From Halobacillus karajensis (GTDB taxonomy: Bacteria > Bacillota > Bacilli > Bacillales > Halobacillaceae): a stretch of 64,000 nt of DNA. The notes under the pieces are model-generated. The model was not told the origin of the DNA, did not search any database, and was given only the letters and a program-made list of their open reading frames with translations. The position numbers and the translations under genes were made by a program. Shown here in pieces: positions 34,959-45,777 of the stretch. Where the stretch lies: NCBI RefSeq assembly GCF_900108515.1, contig NZ_FNWW01000001.1, positions 124,001-188,000 of the forward strand, read 5' to 3'. The first letter of the stretch is position 1, and every line of letters starts with the position of its first letter.

Positions 34959-36263
34959 TTAGTCCCCTGAGTGATTCAACTTTATTTGTGTTTCAATTGT
35001 ATCTTGAGCTTCATTTAACGCACTCTCAGGCTCTTCTTTTCCAGTAGCAACGACTTGAAGTGCTTGAGCCATTGGCTCCCAAACTTCAGCCATTTCAGGA
35101 ATATTCGGCATTGGAACGGCACGCTCAGACTGAACCGCTACGGCACGAGCCTTTTCGTTATCCGCAATGATTGGATCTTCAATCAAAGCCGTAACCGGTG
35201 GAATTTCATTTGTTTCTTCATAACGGATTTTTGCGTTTTCCTCATTTGTGATCCACTTGATCAACTCAGTCGCCCACTCCTTATTTTCAGAAGCAGAAGA
35301 TAAGTGCCAGCCTTTTACACCGACAAATGTTTGAGGATATTCTCCATTTGGCAATTTCGGAAGTGGCGCAACACCGTAATCAATCCCCGCTTCGTTCAAA
35401 GCCTGGTAAGCCCAAGGACCATCCATCATGGCGGCTACATTACCTTCTTGGAAAAGGCCATCCTTCGCCGACCCGCCACTCTCACCAACGATTCCGGATG
35501 GGAAGACTTCTTCATACCATTGCTGGATATACTCAGCGCCTTCCACAGCGCCTTCATTATTCAAACCAAGATCTTGTGGATTCAATGAACCTTCTTCTTC
35601 ACCGAAAACATATCCTCCATAACCAGACATGATCGAGTTAGCGAAGTAAAAGTTGTCCCAAAGAGCTAAAAAGCCATATTGGTCCCCATTATTAAAGTCT
35701 TTTGTGAACTCAAATAGTTCATCAAAGTCTTCAGGGACTTCTGTCATATGTTCCTTGTTATAAATGAAAACGGGTGTTTCCGTAGATTTTGGAAGACCAT
35801 AAAGATTTCCATCGTAGGTTTGGGCTTGGATGGAAGCTTTTGTATAAAGGTCTGTTACAGAACTATCCACTTCAAGCGGAGAAAGCAAGCCTTCAATGGC
35901 AAATTGCCCAATTTGATCATGAGGCAGTGTCAATACATCGGGGCCGGTACCAGCCGGGCCGTCAAGTCGAAGTTGTTCTCCCATTTTTGTTGCCATATCC
36001 AATTCTTTATATTCTACTTTAATCCCATATTTCTCTTCAAAACTAGCAATTGCAGGCTCTAAAGCGATGCCTTTGTCTTTATCTTCCCAAACCACTAGTT
36101 TCTCAGGTTTTTCAGGCATGTCCCCTTCTGATGATTCAGAAGAAGAATTACTATCACTGTTAGAATCTCCTGCACTCGCTTCTTCCTCACGATCCGGCGC
36201 ACATGCAGCAAGCACCACAACGGTAAAAAAACCAATAAACAACAAGCTCAACCACTTCTTCAC
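34959..36263 (-). CDS. malE: Maltodextrin ABC transporter substrate-binding lipoprotein, MalE type
   Basis: A 434-residue family 1 solute-binding protein. Lipoprotein signal: MKKWLSLLFIGFFTVVVLAAC with Cys at about residue 21, then an acidic Ser/Asp/Glu-rich linker. The mature domain has LVVWEDKDKGIALEPAIASFEEKYGIKVEYKE and GPAGTGPDVLTLPHDQIGQFA, matching MalE/MdxE. GTG start at 36263 after GGGGGAGATTAGC. First gene of malE-malF-malG, with operators upstream. Confidence 0.93.
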   Translation of the reverse strand: MKKWLSLLFIGFFTVVVLAACAPDREEEASAGDSNSDSNSSSESSEGDMPEKPEKLVVWEDKDKGIALEPAIASFEEKYGIKVEYKELDMATKMGEQLRLDGPAGTGPDVLTLPHDQIGQFAIEGLLSPLEVDSSVTDLYTKASIQAQTYDGNLYGLPKSTETPVFIYNKEHMTEVPEDFDELFEFTKDFNNGDQYGFLALWDNFYFANSIMSGYGGYVFGEEEGSLNPQDLGLNNEGAVEGAEYIQQWYEEVFPSGIVGESGGSAKDGLFQEGNVAAMMDGPWAYQALNEAGIDYGVAPLPKLPNGEYPQTFVGVKGWHLSSASENKEWATELIKWITNEENAKIRYEETNEIPPVTALIEDPIIADNEKARAVAVQSERAVPMPNIPEMAEVWEPMAQALQVVATGKEEPESALNEAQDTIETQIKLNHSGD

Positions 36264-36312
36264 GCTAATCTCCCCCTCATAATTTTCTTATTCGATATGC
36301 AAGGCAACCCAA

Positions 36313-36326
36313 TGAAACCGATTGCA
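36313..36326 (-). promoter_or_regulatory. cre-like operator in the malE leader
   Basis: TGAAACCGATTGCA on the plus strand matches the CcpA cre consensus TGWAANCGNTNWCA at 13 of 14 positions. It lies between the malE -10 box and the start codon, a position where a bound repressor blocks transcription. A LacI-family repressor encoded nearby could use the same half-sites. Confidence 0.7.
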
Positions 36327-36341
36327 CACGTCTTGATTATA

Positions 36342-36378
36342 ATTATACAAACACTATTTTCGTTTGCAAGCGTTTTCT
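36342..36378 (-). promoter_or_regulatory. Sigma-A promoter of malE with overlapping operator
   Basis: On the minus strand TTGCAA (36364-36369), 16 bases, TATAAT (36342-36347). The -35 box is inside GAAAACGCTTGCA (36366-36378), a LacI/CcpA type operator (12 of 14 cre positions). Confidence 0.7.
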
Positions 36379-36441
36379 TGTAAAATATTAAAATATATTC
36401 ACACCTAATATCTTAGTATTTTTAACGTTTCCATATTTTCG

Positions 36442-38270
<1,829 letters not shown>

Positions 38271-38288
38271 ATGTAGAGGAGTCGTTTC

Positions 38289-39659
38289 ATGACTCAAAAT
38301 AAAAAATTGACACTCTTTGCCTTGACTTGGCCGATCTTTATTGAAGTTTTACTTCATATGTTGATGGGGAATGCCGATACCCTCATGCTCAGTCAATATT
38401 CTGATAATGCTGTGGCAGCTGTCGGTGTTTCCAACCAAATTCTTTCGGTTGTCATCGTCATGTTTGGGTTTGTAGCTACGGGAGCAGCTATTTTAGTTGC
38501 TCAGAATCTCGGTGCGGAAAAAAATCAAGAAGCCGGCAGTATTTCTGTTACTTCGCTCAGTGTAAACTTGTGGTTTTCAATCCTATTAAGCTTTGGACTT
38601 TTTTTATTCAGTGAGCAGATCTTAAACATCATGGACTTACCTGCGTCTCTTATGGGGGAAGCGGTTGCCTATATGAACATCGTTGGTGGGCTAATTTTCG
38701 TTCAGGCGATGCTCATGACGATTGGTGCCATCCTTAGGAGTTACGGTCATACGAAAGATACAATGTATGTCACAATTGGAATGAATGTCCTAAATGTGAT
38801 CGGCAACTATTTTGTCATTTTCGGCCCCTTTGGCATTCCTGTTTTTGGTGTACAGGGAGTGGGCTATGTGACCGCTATTTCAAGAGCGTTAGGATTTATC
38901 GTCTTATTTGTTCTTTTAATCCGCCGCGCTTCGGGGAACCTCCCATGGCGAGCCTTCTACCACTATGAAAAAGCGCATATCAAACATTTATTGAATATCG
39001 GAATCCCGTCTGCTGGTGAACAGCTCTCTTATAATGCCAGTCAGATGGCCATCACCTATTTTGTTGCCCAACTAGGAGCCACAGCCATTACTACAAAGGT
39101 TTATGCTCAAAACCTTATGATGTTTATCTTTTTATGTTCCATAGCCATTGGGCAGGGGACTCAAATCCTGATCGGTCACCATATTGGAGCAAAAGAAACA
39201 GAGAAGGCTTACCATCAATGTATTCGCAGTCTGAAACTTGCTATTGTAATTTCTTTATCCGTCGCAGTCGTCTTCTATTTTTCCAGTGACATGCTATTCG
39301 GTCTGTTCACAGATGACCCGGCCATTCTGACGACAGGCGGGATTCTATTACTCATGACTATTCTCTTGGAGCCAGGGCGCGCGTTCAACCTCGTGGTCAT
39401 TAACTCACTAAGGGCCGCGGGAGATGTCCGATTTCCCGTCATTATCGGAATATTGTCTATGTGGGGCATTCAGGTAACCATTGCCTGGATCTTCGGCCTC
39501 CATTTCACCTATGGACTACTCGGAATATGGCTCGGATTTATTGTCGATGAATGGTTACGCGGCCTGCTCATGTTACAAAGATGGAAATCAAGAATATGGA
39601 CCCACAAATCCTTTATCAAAGACAAAGAAAAACCACACTCTCAACCAAACACAAGTTGA
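38289..39659 (+). CDS. MATE family efflux transporter
   Basis: A 456-residue protein with 12 TM helices in two similar halves, starting LTLFALTWPIFIEVLLHMLMGNADTLMLSQYSDNAVAAVG, the MatE signature. NorM/DinF-type transporters export cationic compounds in exchange for Na+ or H+. It has a strong RBS (AGAGGAGTCG) and sits 18 bases after the GH13 gene, so it shares its transcript. Why an exporter is coupled to maltodextrin use is unclear; sugar or oligosaccharide overflow is a guess. Confidence 0.92.
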   Translation: MTQNKKLTLFALTWPIFIEVLLHMLMGNADTLMLSQYSDNAVAAVGVSNQILSVVIVMFGFVATGAAILVAQNLGAEKNQEAGSISVTSLSVNLWFSILLSFGLFLFSEQILNIMDLPASLMGEAVAYMNIVGGLIFVQAMLMTIGAILRSYGHTKDTMYVTIGMNVLNVIGNYFVIFGPFGIPVFGVQGVGYVTAISRALGFIVLFVLLIRRASGNLPWRAFYHYEKAHIKHLLNIGIPSAGEQLSYNASQMAITYFVAQLGATAITTKVYAQNLMMFIFLCSIAIGQGTQILIGHHIGAKETEKAYHQCIRSLKLAIVISLSVAVVFYFSSDMLFGLFTDDPAILTTGGILLLMTILLEPGRAFNLVVINSLRAAGDVRFPVIIGILSMWGIQVTIAWIFGLHFTYGLLGIWLGFIVDEWLRGLLMLQRWKSRIWTHKSFIKDKEKPHSQPNTS

Positions 39660-39682
39660 CGGTGGGGTTTTCCCATTTATTG

Positions 39683-39702
39683 GCATACCAGGTCACCCAT
39701 AT
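39683..39702. repeat. Partial copy of the GACCWGGTC repeat, copy 4
   Basis: GCATACCAGGTCACCCATAT shares ACCAGGTCACCCA with the copy at 31411 but lacks a matching second arm. It lies between convergent genes. Confidence 0.45.
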
Positions 39703-39714
39703 TTTGTTAATAGA

Positions 39715-40662
39715 TTAATTAGGGAGGACGGCTTCCTTGATGTTGTCGGCGAACGTTACTAATTTTTTCATATTGGATACGTCTTCTTCGTATAAGGGGA
39801 CCTGAATTAATTGTTGTTGATGAAATTTCTGTTGAATATCATCCAGGTACATTTTCTCCTGTTTACGCCGTTTAGCAAGAAATTCTCCATCCGCATAATC
39901 AGGGAGAACTTTATTAACAATTAGCGTTTTCACATACAATCCATGCTGTTTCAATTTTGTTACTGCTTGATCGGTCTCCAAAATTGGCAGACGTTCTGGA
40001 ATAAGTACGAATACAAATCCTGTTTTTACAGGGTCCAGTATGATTTCTCTTACAGCAGCAAACTTTTCCTTTCGGTGCTGAAGCACATCGTAAATGGGGT
40101 CATCAACGGGATCCCCATCGTTGAGAAGCTGGGTGTAGTTGTCATTAATTTTCTTCCGACGTTCGAGCATCCCATCGATCCAAACGGTCATAAGTTCAGG
40201 CAAAGTTAGAAGCCGAATGGTATGACCTGTAGGCGCAGTATCAAATATAATCTTATCAAAGTTCTCCGATTCTTCGAGAATAATTGAAATAAGACGGTCG
40301 AACAACGCGGCTTCATCCGCCCCGGGTGACGCACTGGCCATATCAATTTGTCTATGGACTTCTTCGATCATCTTCGATTTCACAAGTCCTTCCAAATTAT
40401 CTTTCACTCCTGCTATGTATTGTTTCGATTCATGAACGGGATCAATTTCAATTCCCCACAAATGATCCATAAGGACGGTTTTAACATGACTGACTTTTTC
40501 ATGAAAGATATCACCTAGATTATGTGCAGGATCCGTGGAAATAACGAGTGTACGGTACCCTTCCTTGGCAAAAGCGACGGCAAGAGCAGCTGAAGAAGTC
40601 GACTTGCCTACCCCGCCTTTCCCTCCCACGAAGATAACTTTATTATTTATTAGTTCTTCCAT
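39715..40662 (-). CDS. ArsA/Get3-family ATPase
   Basis: A 315-residue SIMIBI-class ATPase. The deviant P-loop is GGKGGVGKSTSS (13-24), the A-loop STDPAHNLGDIF (42-53), and switch II FDTAPTGHTIRLL near 145. It is a single ATPase domain, as in Get3 homodimers, not the double ArsA of E. coli, and no ars genes are nearby. Clients of bacterial ArsA/Get3-like proteins are mostly unknown. It lies 14 bases downstream of a small gene whose product ends in Cys-Cys, suggesting a two-protein system. Confidence 0.9.
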   Translation of the reverse strand: MEELINNKVIFVGGKGGVGKSTSSAALAVAFAKEGYRTLVISTDPAHNLGDIFHEKVSHVKTVLMDHLWGIEIDPVHESKQYIAGVKDNLEGLVKSKMIEEVHRQIDMASASPGADEAALFDRLISIILEESENFDKIIFDTAPTGHTIRLLTLPELMTVWIDGMLERRKKINDNYTQLLNDGDPVDDPIYDVLQHRKEKFAAVREIILDPVKTGFVFVLIPERLPILETDQAVTKLKQHGLYVKTLIVNKVLPDYADGEFLAKRRKQEKMYLDDIQQKFHQQQLIQVPLYEEDVSNMKKLVTFADNIKEAVLPN

Positions 40663-40676
40663 ATTTCATCTCCCCT

Positions 40677-40940
40677 TTAACAACAACGGATACCGTCGAG
40701 CGGTGACTTTTCCATCCCCATCCGCAAATGCCACTCATGGAACTTTTCAATAATATGTGGATATAATTCAAGTGTATAATAAAAGGCCGGATTCGGAATA
40801 CCGAGCATATCTGAATAAACGAGGAGTAAGAAAAGGTCGTCCTCATCCCTCAGCTCCCTGGCAATTTCCTGCTTGTGTGGGAGGCTGAGAATTTCATCAT
40901 ACATTTCAAATAATCGTTTTAGAGAAAACTTCCTTCCCAT
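40677..40940 (-). CDS. Small protein ending in Cys-Cys, partner of the ArsA-like ATPase (cory-CC-star type)
   Basis: An 87-residue helical protein, MGRKFSLKRLFEMYDEILSL, with an acidic middle (ARELRDEDDLFLLLVYSDMLGIPNPAFYYTLELYPHII) and a C-terminus GIRCC directly before the stop. Small proteins ending CC and encoded beside ArsA-like ATPases are known under the family name cory-CC-star; I assign it from this pattern and from memory, not from a search. ATG at 40940 after GGAGAGGTAGAT. The Cys pair could bind metal or be a lipidation or disulfide site. Confidence 0.75.
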   Translation of the reverse strand: MGRKFSLKRLFEMYDEILSLPHKQEIARELRDEDDLFLLLVYSDMLGIPNPAFYYTLELYPHIIEKFHEWHLRMGMEKSPLDGIRCC

Positions 40941-41343
40941 ATCTACCTCTCCTCCTTCATCCATTGCCTATTGTTAATAGATTATAAATGACGCCAAAAA
41001 AGAGAGAACATATAGCACTAAAGATAGAAATGATGTTCCCCTTTTTAACATGTCTTGAAAAATAAGCGAAAATCTCCACAAGATTTCGCGGGTCTACATT
41101 CACTTGCCAGCTCGTATGTTCCAGGACCTTCTCTCTGTATCATTCCCAAAGCATTTCTCAAACTACGTTTGAATTATTCTCCGTATTTATAAAACCATCC
41201 GAATCCCTGGAGATACCATCACAGCATCCCATTCCAATTTCCTATTCCGGTTTTATAATCATAACCGCTTTTACTGGGATACCCCCCTCCTAGAAGCCTT
41301 ATCCACCTAGCGAACTATGCAAACGACTTTTCTTCACAACGGA
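40941..41343. other. Gene-free interval upstream of the ArsA-like operon
   Basis: About 400 bases between the operon and the CstA terminator. No gene, repeat or clear promoter could be recognised; the sequence has C/T-rich stretches on the plus strand. Confidence 0.55.
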
Positions 41344-41370
41344 AAAAGAAAGCCGAGCAAAGCCGGCTTC
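41344..41370 (-). terminator. Terminator of cstA
   Basis: AAGCCG / CGGCTT hairpin with an 8-base loop, followed on the minus strand by TTTCTTTTT, 12 bases past the stop. Confidence 0.8.
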
Positions 41371-41381
41371 CTCTTTTTTGA

Positions 41382-43118
41382 TCAAGCGCTTTTTTCAATG
41401 GAACCATCACGGTTACCCATAATGGCTGAAAAAGCGGTTAGGAGAATCCAGAATGTGAAAACCAGGATGATGGCACCAAACGTGAACAACATCCAGTCAC
41501 TTTCCTCATTCCATGGCGCCCATTCAGTCACCACTTGGTCGATCATTGCCCATAATGTCATGAACATTAAGAACACCATCGGGATAATGGTCGGCAAATA
41601 ATTACGGCCCTGTCGTTTTAGCCAGATCGATACAAGCAGCAAACTTATTCCTGCAAGCAGCTGGTTGGATGTTCCGAATAAAGGCCAGAGCAGATACCCA
41701 CCGGAACCAAATCCTTTTGGACCTTGCGGGATCAACGTAAGGGCTGCGCTGGAAATAACAGCAACAGTTGTTGCGACATGCATTTTCGTCAGTGGTGTTA
41801 CTTTATACTCCATTCCAAGTTCAGCGATAATGTAGCGCATCAAACGAACAGAGGAGTCTAGGGTAGTTGCAGCAAAACTGACCACGATGACTGAAACGAT
41901 CGTTGCTGCTACGGATGCTGGAATCCCCAGACCGGAAGCCAGCTGTCCCGCTCCTTGAATGAATACACCAAGCCCTGCGTTACTTGCTGCCGCAAACCCG
42001 CTGTAAGTCGCCGTAAATTCTCCTTCTGTAGGGAAAAAGGTGATCACCGCGATAATTGCTACAAGTGCTAGTGCCCCTTCTCCAACAGACCCTAGATAGC
42101 CGACAAAACGAGCATCTGTCTCTTTATTCAACTGCTTCGATGACGTTCCAGAGGATACTAGTCCATGGAAACCGGAAATAGCTCCACATGCAATGGTAAT
42201 AAACAATAACGGGAACCATGAGGTATCTGCCGAAGCATTTGTTACTGGTGCTGTAATTTCAGGGTTTGTGAACAACAGTCCCAAGTATAAAAGACCAAGA
42301 CCAACGATCAGTTGGTGGGAGTTGATATAATCCCTCGGCTGCAATAACTTCCATACAGGTAAAGTGGAGGCAATATAAACGTAAACCATTAATACGACAA
42401 TCCAGACGAAGAAGGCCATGGAAGTTGCATTAAGTCCAAACAATGTGGTTGCACCTTCACCGCCAAAATAGCGAACAAGGTCAATTTGTAAAGCGGGCAC
42501 ATAGCTGGCTACTACGGCAGCTATATACATAACTGCAAGAGCTACAATAGATGGAAGCAGCATGTTGCCTTGTTTTTTATACACACGATAACCGATCCAA
42601 ATCGCAAGCGGGATTTGAATGAACACAGACAAAACACTGGCCGGGAATGAGATGAATAGATTGGCAATCACCCATGCGAATACAGCATTAACCATCAGAA
42701 CCAGCAGTAAAATAATAAATAAAAAAAGAACTTTGGCTTTTTGACCGATTAACTTACTCGCAAGTGTCCCAATCGACTGTCCTTTGTTTCTTACTGATAA
42801 AACAAGGGTACCGAAATCATGAACACCGGCAGCAAATACGGTGCCGAGCAATACCCAGATGACCGCAGGCAGCCAGCCCCAATACACAGCAATCGCCGGT
42901 CCAACGATCGGGGCTGCTCCGGCCACGGAAGTAAAGTGGTGTCCCCATAACACAAATTTATTTGTAGGGACAAAATCGACACCATCCTTATACTTATGGG
43001 CAGGTGTCACATAATTCGCATCAAGTTGATAAATCTTTTCTGCAATAAATTTTGAATAATATCGATAACCTAGAAAAAAGATGAGACCTCCGATAACGGC
43101 TAACCAAATACCACTCAC
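41382..43118 (-). CDS. cstA: Carbon starvation protein CstA, peptide/pyruvate transporter
   Basis: A 578-residue protein with about 16 TM segments. Family signatures seen are KYKDGVDFVPTNKFVLWGHHFTSVAGAAPIVGPAIAV (about 40-78) and SGFHGLVSSGTSSKQLNKETDARFVGYLGSVGEG (about 310-345). CstA family members import peptides or pyruvate when preferred carbon is exhausted. GTG start at 43118 after GGAGGAGGGTTTTT. A cre box 28 bases upstream fits catabolite repression by CcpA. Confidence 0.93.
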   Translation of the reverse strand: MSGIWLAVIGGLIFFLGYRYYSKFIAEKIYQLDANYVTPAHKYKDGVDFVPTNKFVLWGHHFTSVAGAAPIVGPAIAVYWGWLPAVIWVLLGTVFAAGVHDFGTLVLSVRNKGQSIGTLASKLIGQKAKVLFLFIILLLVLMVNAVFAWVIANLFISFPASVLSVFIQIPLAIWIGYRVYKKQGNMLLPSIVALAVMYIAAVVASYVPALQIDLVRYFGGEGATTLFGLNATSMAFFVWIVVLMVYVYIASTLPVWKLLQPRDYINSHQLIVGLGLLYLGLLFTNPEITAPVTNASADTSWFPLLFITIACGAISGFHGLVSSGTSSKQLNKETDARFVGYLGSVGEGALALVAIIAVITFFPTEGEFTATYSGFAAASNAGLGVFIQGAGQLASGLGIPASVAATIVSVIVVSFAATTLDSSVRLMRYIIAELGMEYKVTPLTKMHVATTVAVISSAALTLIPQGPKGFGSGGYLLWPLFGTSNQLLAGISLLLVSIWLKRQGRNYLPTIIPMVFLMFMTLWAMIDQVVTEWAPWNEESDWMLFTFGAIILVFTFWILLTAFSAIMGNRDGSIEKSA

Positions 43119-43145
43119 AAAAACCCTCCTCCATTCCTTATATTA

Positions 43146-43159
43146 TGTATGCGTTTACA
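43146..43159 (-). promoter_or_regulatory. cre site upstream of cstA
   Basis: TGTATGCGTTTACA matches the cre consensus TGWAANCGNTNWCA at 13 of 14 positions and lies 28 bases before the cstA start codon, suitable for CcpA repression. Confidence 0.75.
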
Positions 43160-43410
43160 TTTAAACGTATTATATCTTACTTACCACATTTAGTTCAATG
43201 TAATTTACAGATTTTTCGGAAATATTAAACAATAAGTGAGAAGAGTTGTTCTCTTAGAATATCTCTTAAACCTTAATTAGAGTCTACCGGAAACTATAGC
43301 TCTAGCTTTTTCCCGTTCTACTTGACAGCCATTCTCCGTTTTAAAAACACCAAAGAGGCAAGCTCGATAAATATCCGTACGGAGCTAAAGTCCGACCTAT
43401 TTCCACACAA

Positions 43411-43448
43411 CAAAAAAGCTTGTAGAGAAACAATTTTCTCTACAAGCC
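43411..43448 (-). terminator. Terminator of the acyltransferase gene
   Basis: GGCTTGTAGAGAAA / TTTCTCTACAAGCT arms with a 4-base loop and T run on the minus strand. Between it and the cstA cre box are about 250 bases without further recognisable features. Confidence 0.92.
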
Positions 43449-43466
43449 GTTTGAAACAGGTGACTC

Positions 43467-44600
43467 TTATTGAGCAGATGTTCTAACTTTTTCATAACGC
43501 TCTGAATGGCGGGAAATTCCAAGAAATGCTGGCTTTTCTTTTGGTAGTTTCCCGAAAATAAGCCCCGGCAGTGGAAAATATCTATGGGTTAACCAAATTA
43601 TTGTATAACAAGCGAGCAATGTTACCACAAATCTTAATAAAACAGCTGCGTGAAACCAATAATTTCCTGGCATAGGGATAAACTGGGCCACTACCTTCAG
43701 AACAATAGGGTGCAGCAAATAAAATCCAAAGGAATAAATAGCAACGTTTTTAATATAAGGTAGTACTTGCGGCCATTTTCTACAAGCTATTTCCATTAAA
43801 CGGAACATCAAATAGCTGCCACTCATGATATAGATGAGATTGATAACCAAATAGATCCACCCTGGCAAATGCATGGAAGGGACCGTGTATAGGTGGTAAT
43901 GAAGAGTAACTGTCCCAATTCCTGTCGTTATGGCAAGAACTGTCCATACATAAGTGGACTTATTATAAATTTTCCTTTTTTGTTCTTTAAAATATACGCC
44001 AATCCAGGCTCCCAGTAAATAAGGGCCCATACTGCTTAAGAAAAAGGTGAATGGAATAAATTGGAATTCTTGATTCAAGAAATAATAACCAAGCTCTATT
44101 ACAATTCCGAACAGCCACATATATTTTTTGAAAATAGGAATCTTTTTCGCTACAAATAGAATCGCTGGAAAGAACAAATAAAACTGCACGATTAAAAAGA
44201 TGAAGTGCAATTGATAAAACGATTCACCTTTTAATATCCGTAGGCCAATCTCACTTATATTAAAACTGACGGCTCCAATATAAATAGAAAATGCTTCATA
44301 GAATAAAGCCCAGACGAGATATGGCACAACTATATATAAGGCACGTTTCTTATAAAAAGTTTTGAGCTCCTGCACATCCATTTTTTCATGAATATATTTA
44401 TAGAAGAAGACCATCGCGGTGATCATGATGAAGATGCCTGCTTCTATTCTTACAATTCGATTTATAAAGTGATATTTTTCATAGGCATCGCCACCTGCAG
44501 GGAGAACAGACGCGTAAACAGCTGTTACGTGAACTAATACAACCATCATCATGGCAAAAAGCCTTAATAGAAAGATAGACTCAATTTTTTCTCTAGCCAT
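43467..44600 (-). CDS. Acyltransferase-3 family membrane protein
   Basis: A 377-residue integral membrane protein with about ten TM helices, starting EKIESIFLLRLFAMMMVVLVHVTAVY; the His in TM1 (LVHV) is the conserved acyltransferase-3 residue. Such proteins O-acetylate exopolysaccharides, peptidoglycan or teichoic acids. The acceptor here is unknown. ATG at 44600, nine bases after AAGGA. It lies downstream of the gas vesicle operon with 145 bases between and no visible terminator for gvpU, so read-through is possible. Confidence 0.85.
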   Translation of the reverse strand: MAREKIESIFLLRLFAMMMVVLVHVTAVYASVLPAGGDAYEKYHFINRIVRIEAGIFIMITAMVFFYKYIHEKMDVQELKTFYKKRALYIVVPYLVWALFYEAFSIYIGAVSFNISEIGLRILKGESFYQLHFIFLIVQFYLFFPAILFVAKKIPIFKKYMWLFGIVIELGYYFLNQEFQFIPFTFFLSSMGPYLLGAWIGVYFKEQKRKIYNKSTYVWTVLAITTGIGTVTLHYHLYTVPSMHLPGWIYLVINLIYIMSGSYLMFRLMEIACRKWPQVLPYIKNVAIYSFGFYLLHPIVLKVVAQFIPMPGNYWFHAAVLLRFVVTLLACYTIIWLTHRYFPLPGLIFGKLPKEKPAFLGISRHSERYEKVRTSAQ

Positions 44601-44745
44601 AGTTATCATTCCTTTTATATATAAATTGAGCTGTAGGCTATCTTACCATGATTCTTTACAGTAGGAAAGTTTGTAGTCAATCTATAATAAAAATATCATC
44701 AAAAGTAATGAAACTCCCATTAATTACCTTTAGAAAAGATAAATT

Positions 44746-45105
44746 CTATTTCGCATCAATTCTCCCCAAGAAAAATCCATCCACTTCCTCCAGTTTCCCG
44801 CGCCAATGGAAACTGCCTTCAGAAGGAGTTGGTTGAGCATCCCCATTGTATACTTGAGCATTTTCTAAATGGATAAAACGAATTTCTTCTTGGGAATAAT
44901 TGATATCACTAGTACGGGAAAGTTTTTCACTCAACTTTTGAGAAATTTCGTTTCCACCATCAAATGTCCCGCTTAAAGACTGCATATATTTCTTGGCAGA
45001 TACGGTTGTTCCTGTAACTAAGGTCCCGTTTACATTCAACGTAATATCCAGCGAGAAATCTCCCTGGTTAGCTGCTTTTACAAAGTTTTGTAAAATATTA
45101 TCCAT
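44746..45105 (-). CDS. gvpU: Gas vesicle protein GvpU
   Basis: A 119-residue protein, MDNILQNFVKAANQGDFSLDITLNVNGTLVTGTTVSAKKYM, ending VDGFFLGRID. Its all-beta N-terminus and terminal position in the operon match B. megaterium GvpU, which influences gas vesicle clustering and phase behaviour in cells. It is not a shell protein. ATG after GGGAAGAGGGAAA. Confidence 0.88.
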   Translation of the reverse strand: MDNILQNFVKAANQGDFSLDITLNVNGTLVTGTTVSAKKYMQSLSGTFDGGNEISQKLSEKLSRTSDINYSQEEIRFIHLENAQVYNGDAQPTPSEGSFHWRGKLEEVDGFFLGRIDAK

Positions 45106-45132
45106 TTTCCCTCTTCCCTTCTCTATTAAATC

Positions 45133-45759
45133 TTAGTTTCTTGTATCATCATTTATGGTCAGTGTCGTTTTCCCATTTTTTTCGTCTTCTTCTTCCGGGT
45201 TCTCAGATGTTTGACCCACTTCTTCCTCAGATTCTTCTTCGAGAGACACTACAGAGTCTTCTCTATTCCCTTCCATTGGATCGCTCACTTGTTTCTCCTG
45301 ATTGTCAGATTTTTCCTTCTCAGTTGTTTTGTCCTTTGATCCTTCCTGTGAAGCACGATTTTCATCATCCTTAGTCGCAGCCGTTTCATCTTCAGAGGAA
45401 AAAGCTTCGATTTGCTTTTGAGAAAGTTCCCCTCCTTCTACAGAATGAGCTTCTTCTTCCTCACTTTCATCGTTTGAACCTTTTTTCACTTTACTTTTTA
45501 CATCGGCTACAATCTTGCCTGTCTTGTCTTTCGTTTGGTCTTTCCATCCTTTCCATTGACTCCCAGCTTTTTTAGCTTTTTCTTTCGCATTCTCTCTTGT
45601 ATTTTTATTACGATTAGAATCCACGAAAAATCCTGCGGCAGCTCCAAGTACCCCGCCAACGACCGCTTTTGTAACACGGTGGTTTTTCTGGTTTTGCTCC
45701 TCTTCCTGCTTCTTTTGTTCATTTTGATGGTTGTTTAATCGTGTTTTGGATTCACTCAT
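45133..45759 (-). CDS. gvpT: Gas vesicle protein GvpT
   Basis: A 208-residue protein with a short glycine-rich hydrophobic segment (KAVVGGVLGAAAGFFVDSNRN, about 28-48) like YtxH/glycine-zipper proteins, followed by a basic helix and a long, extremely acidic disordered tail (NEDENRASQEGSKDK type). It matches the place of B. megaterium GvpT, between gvpJ and gvpU. The tail is more acidic than the rest of the operon, consistent with a halophile. ATG at 45759; a nearer ATG at 45765 is too close to GGGG. Confidence 0.8.
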   Translation of the reverse strand: MSESKTRLNNHQNEQKKQEEEQNQKNHRVTKAVVGGVLGAAAGFFVDSNRNKNTRENAKEKAKKAGSQWKGWKDQTKDKTGKIVADVKSKVKKGSNDESEEEEAHSVEGGELSQKQIEAFSSEDETAATKDDENRASQEGSKDKTTEKEKSDNQEKQVSDPMEGNREDSVVSLEEESEEEVGQTSENPEEEDEKNGKTTLTINDDTRN

Positions 45760-45777
45760 TTTCATCGCCCCTTTATA

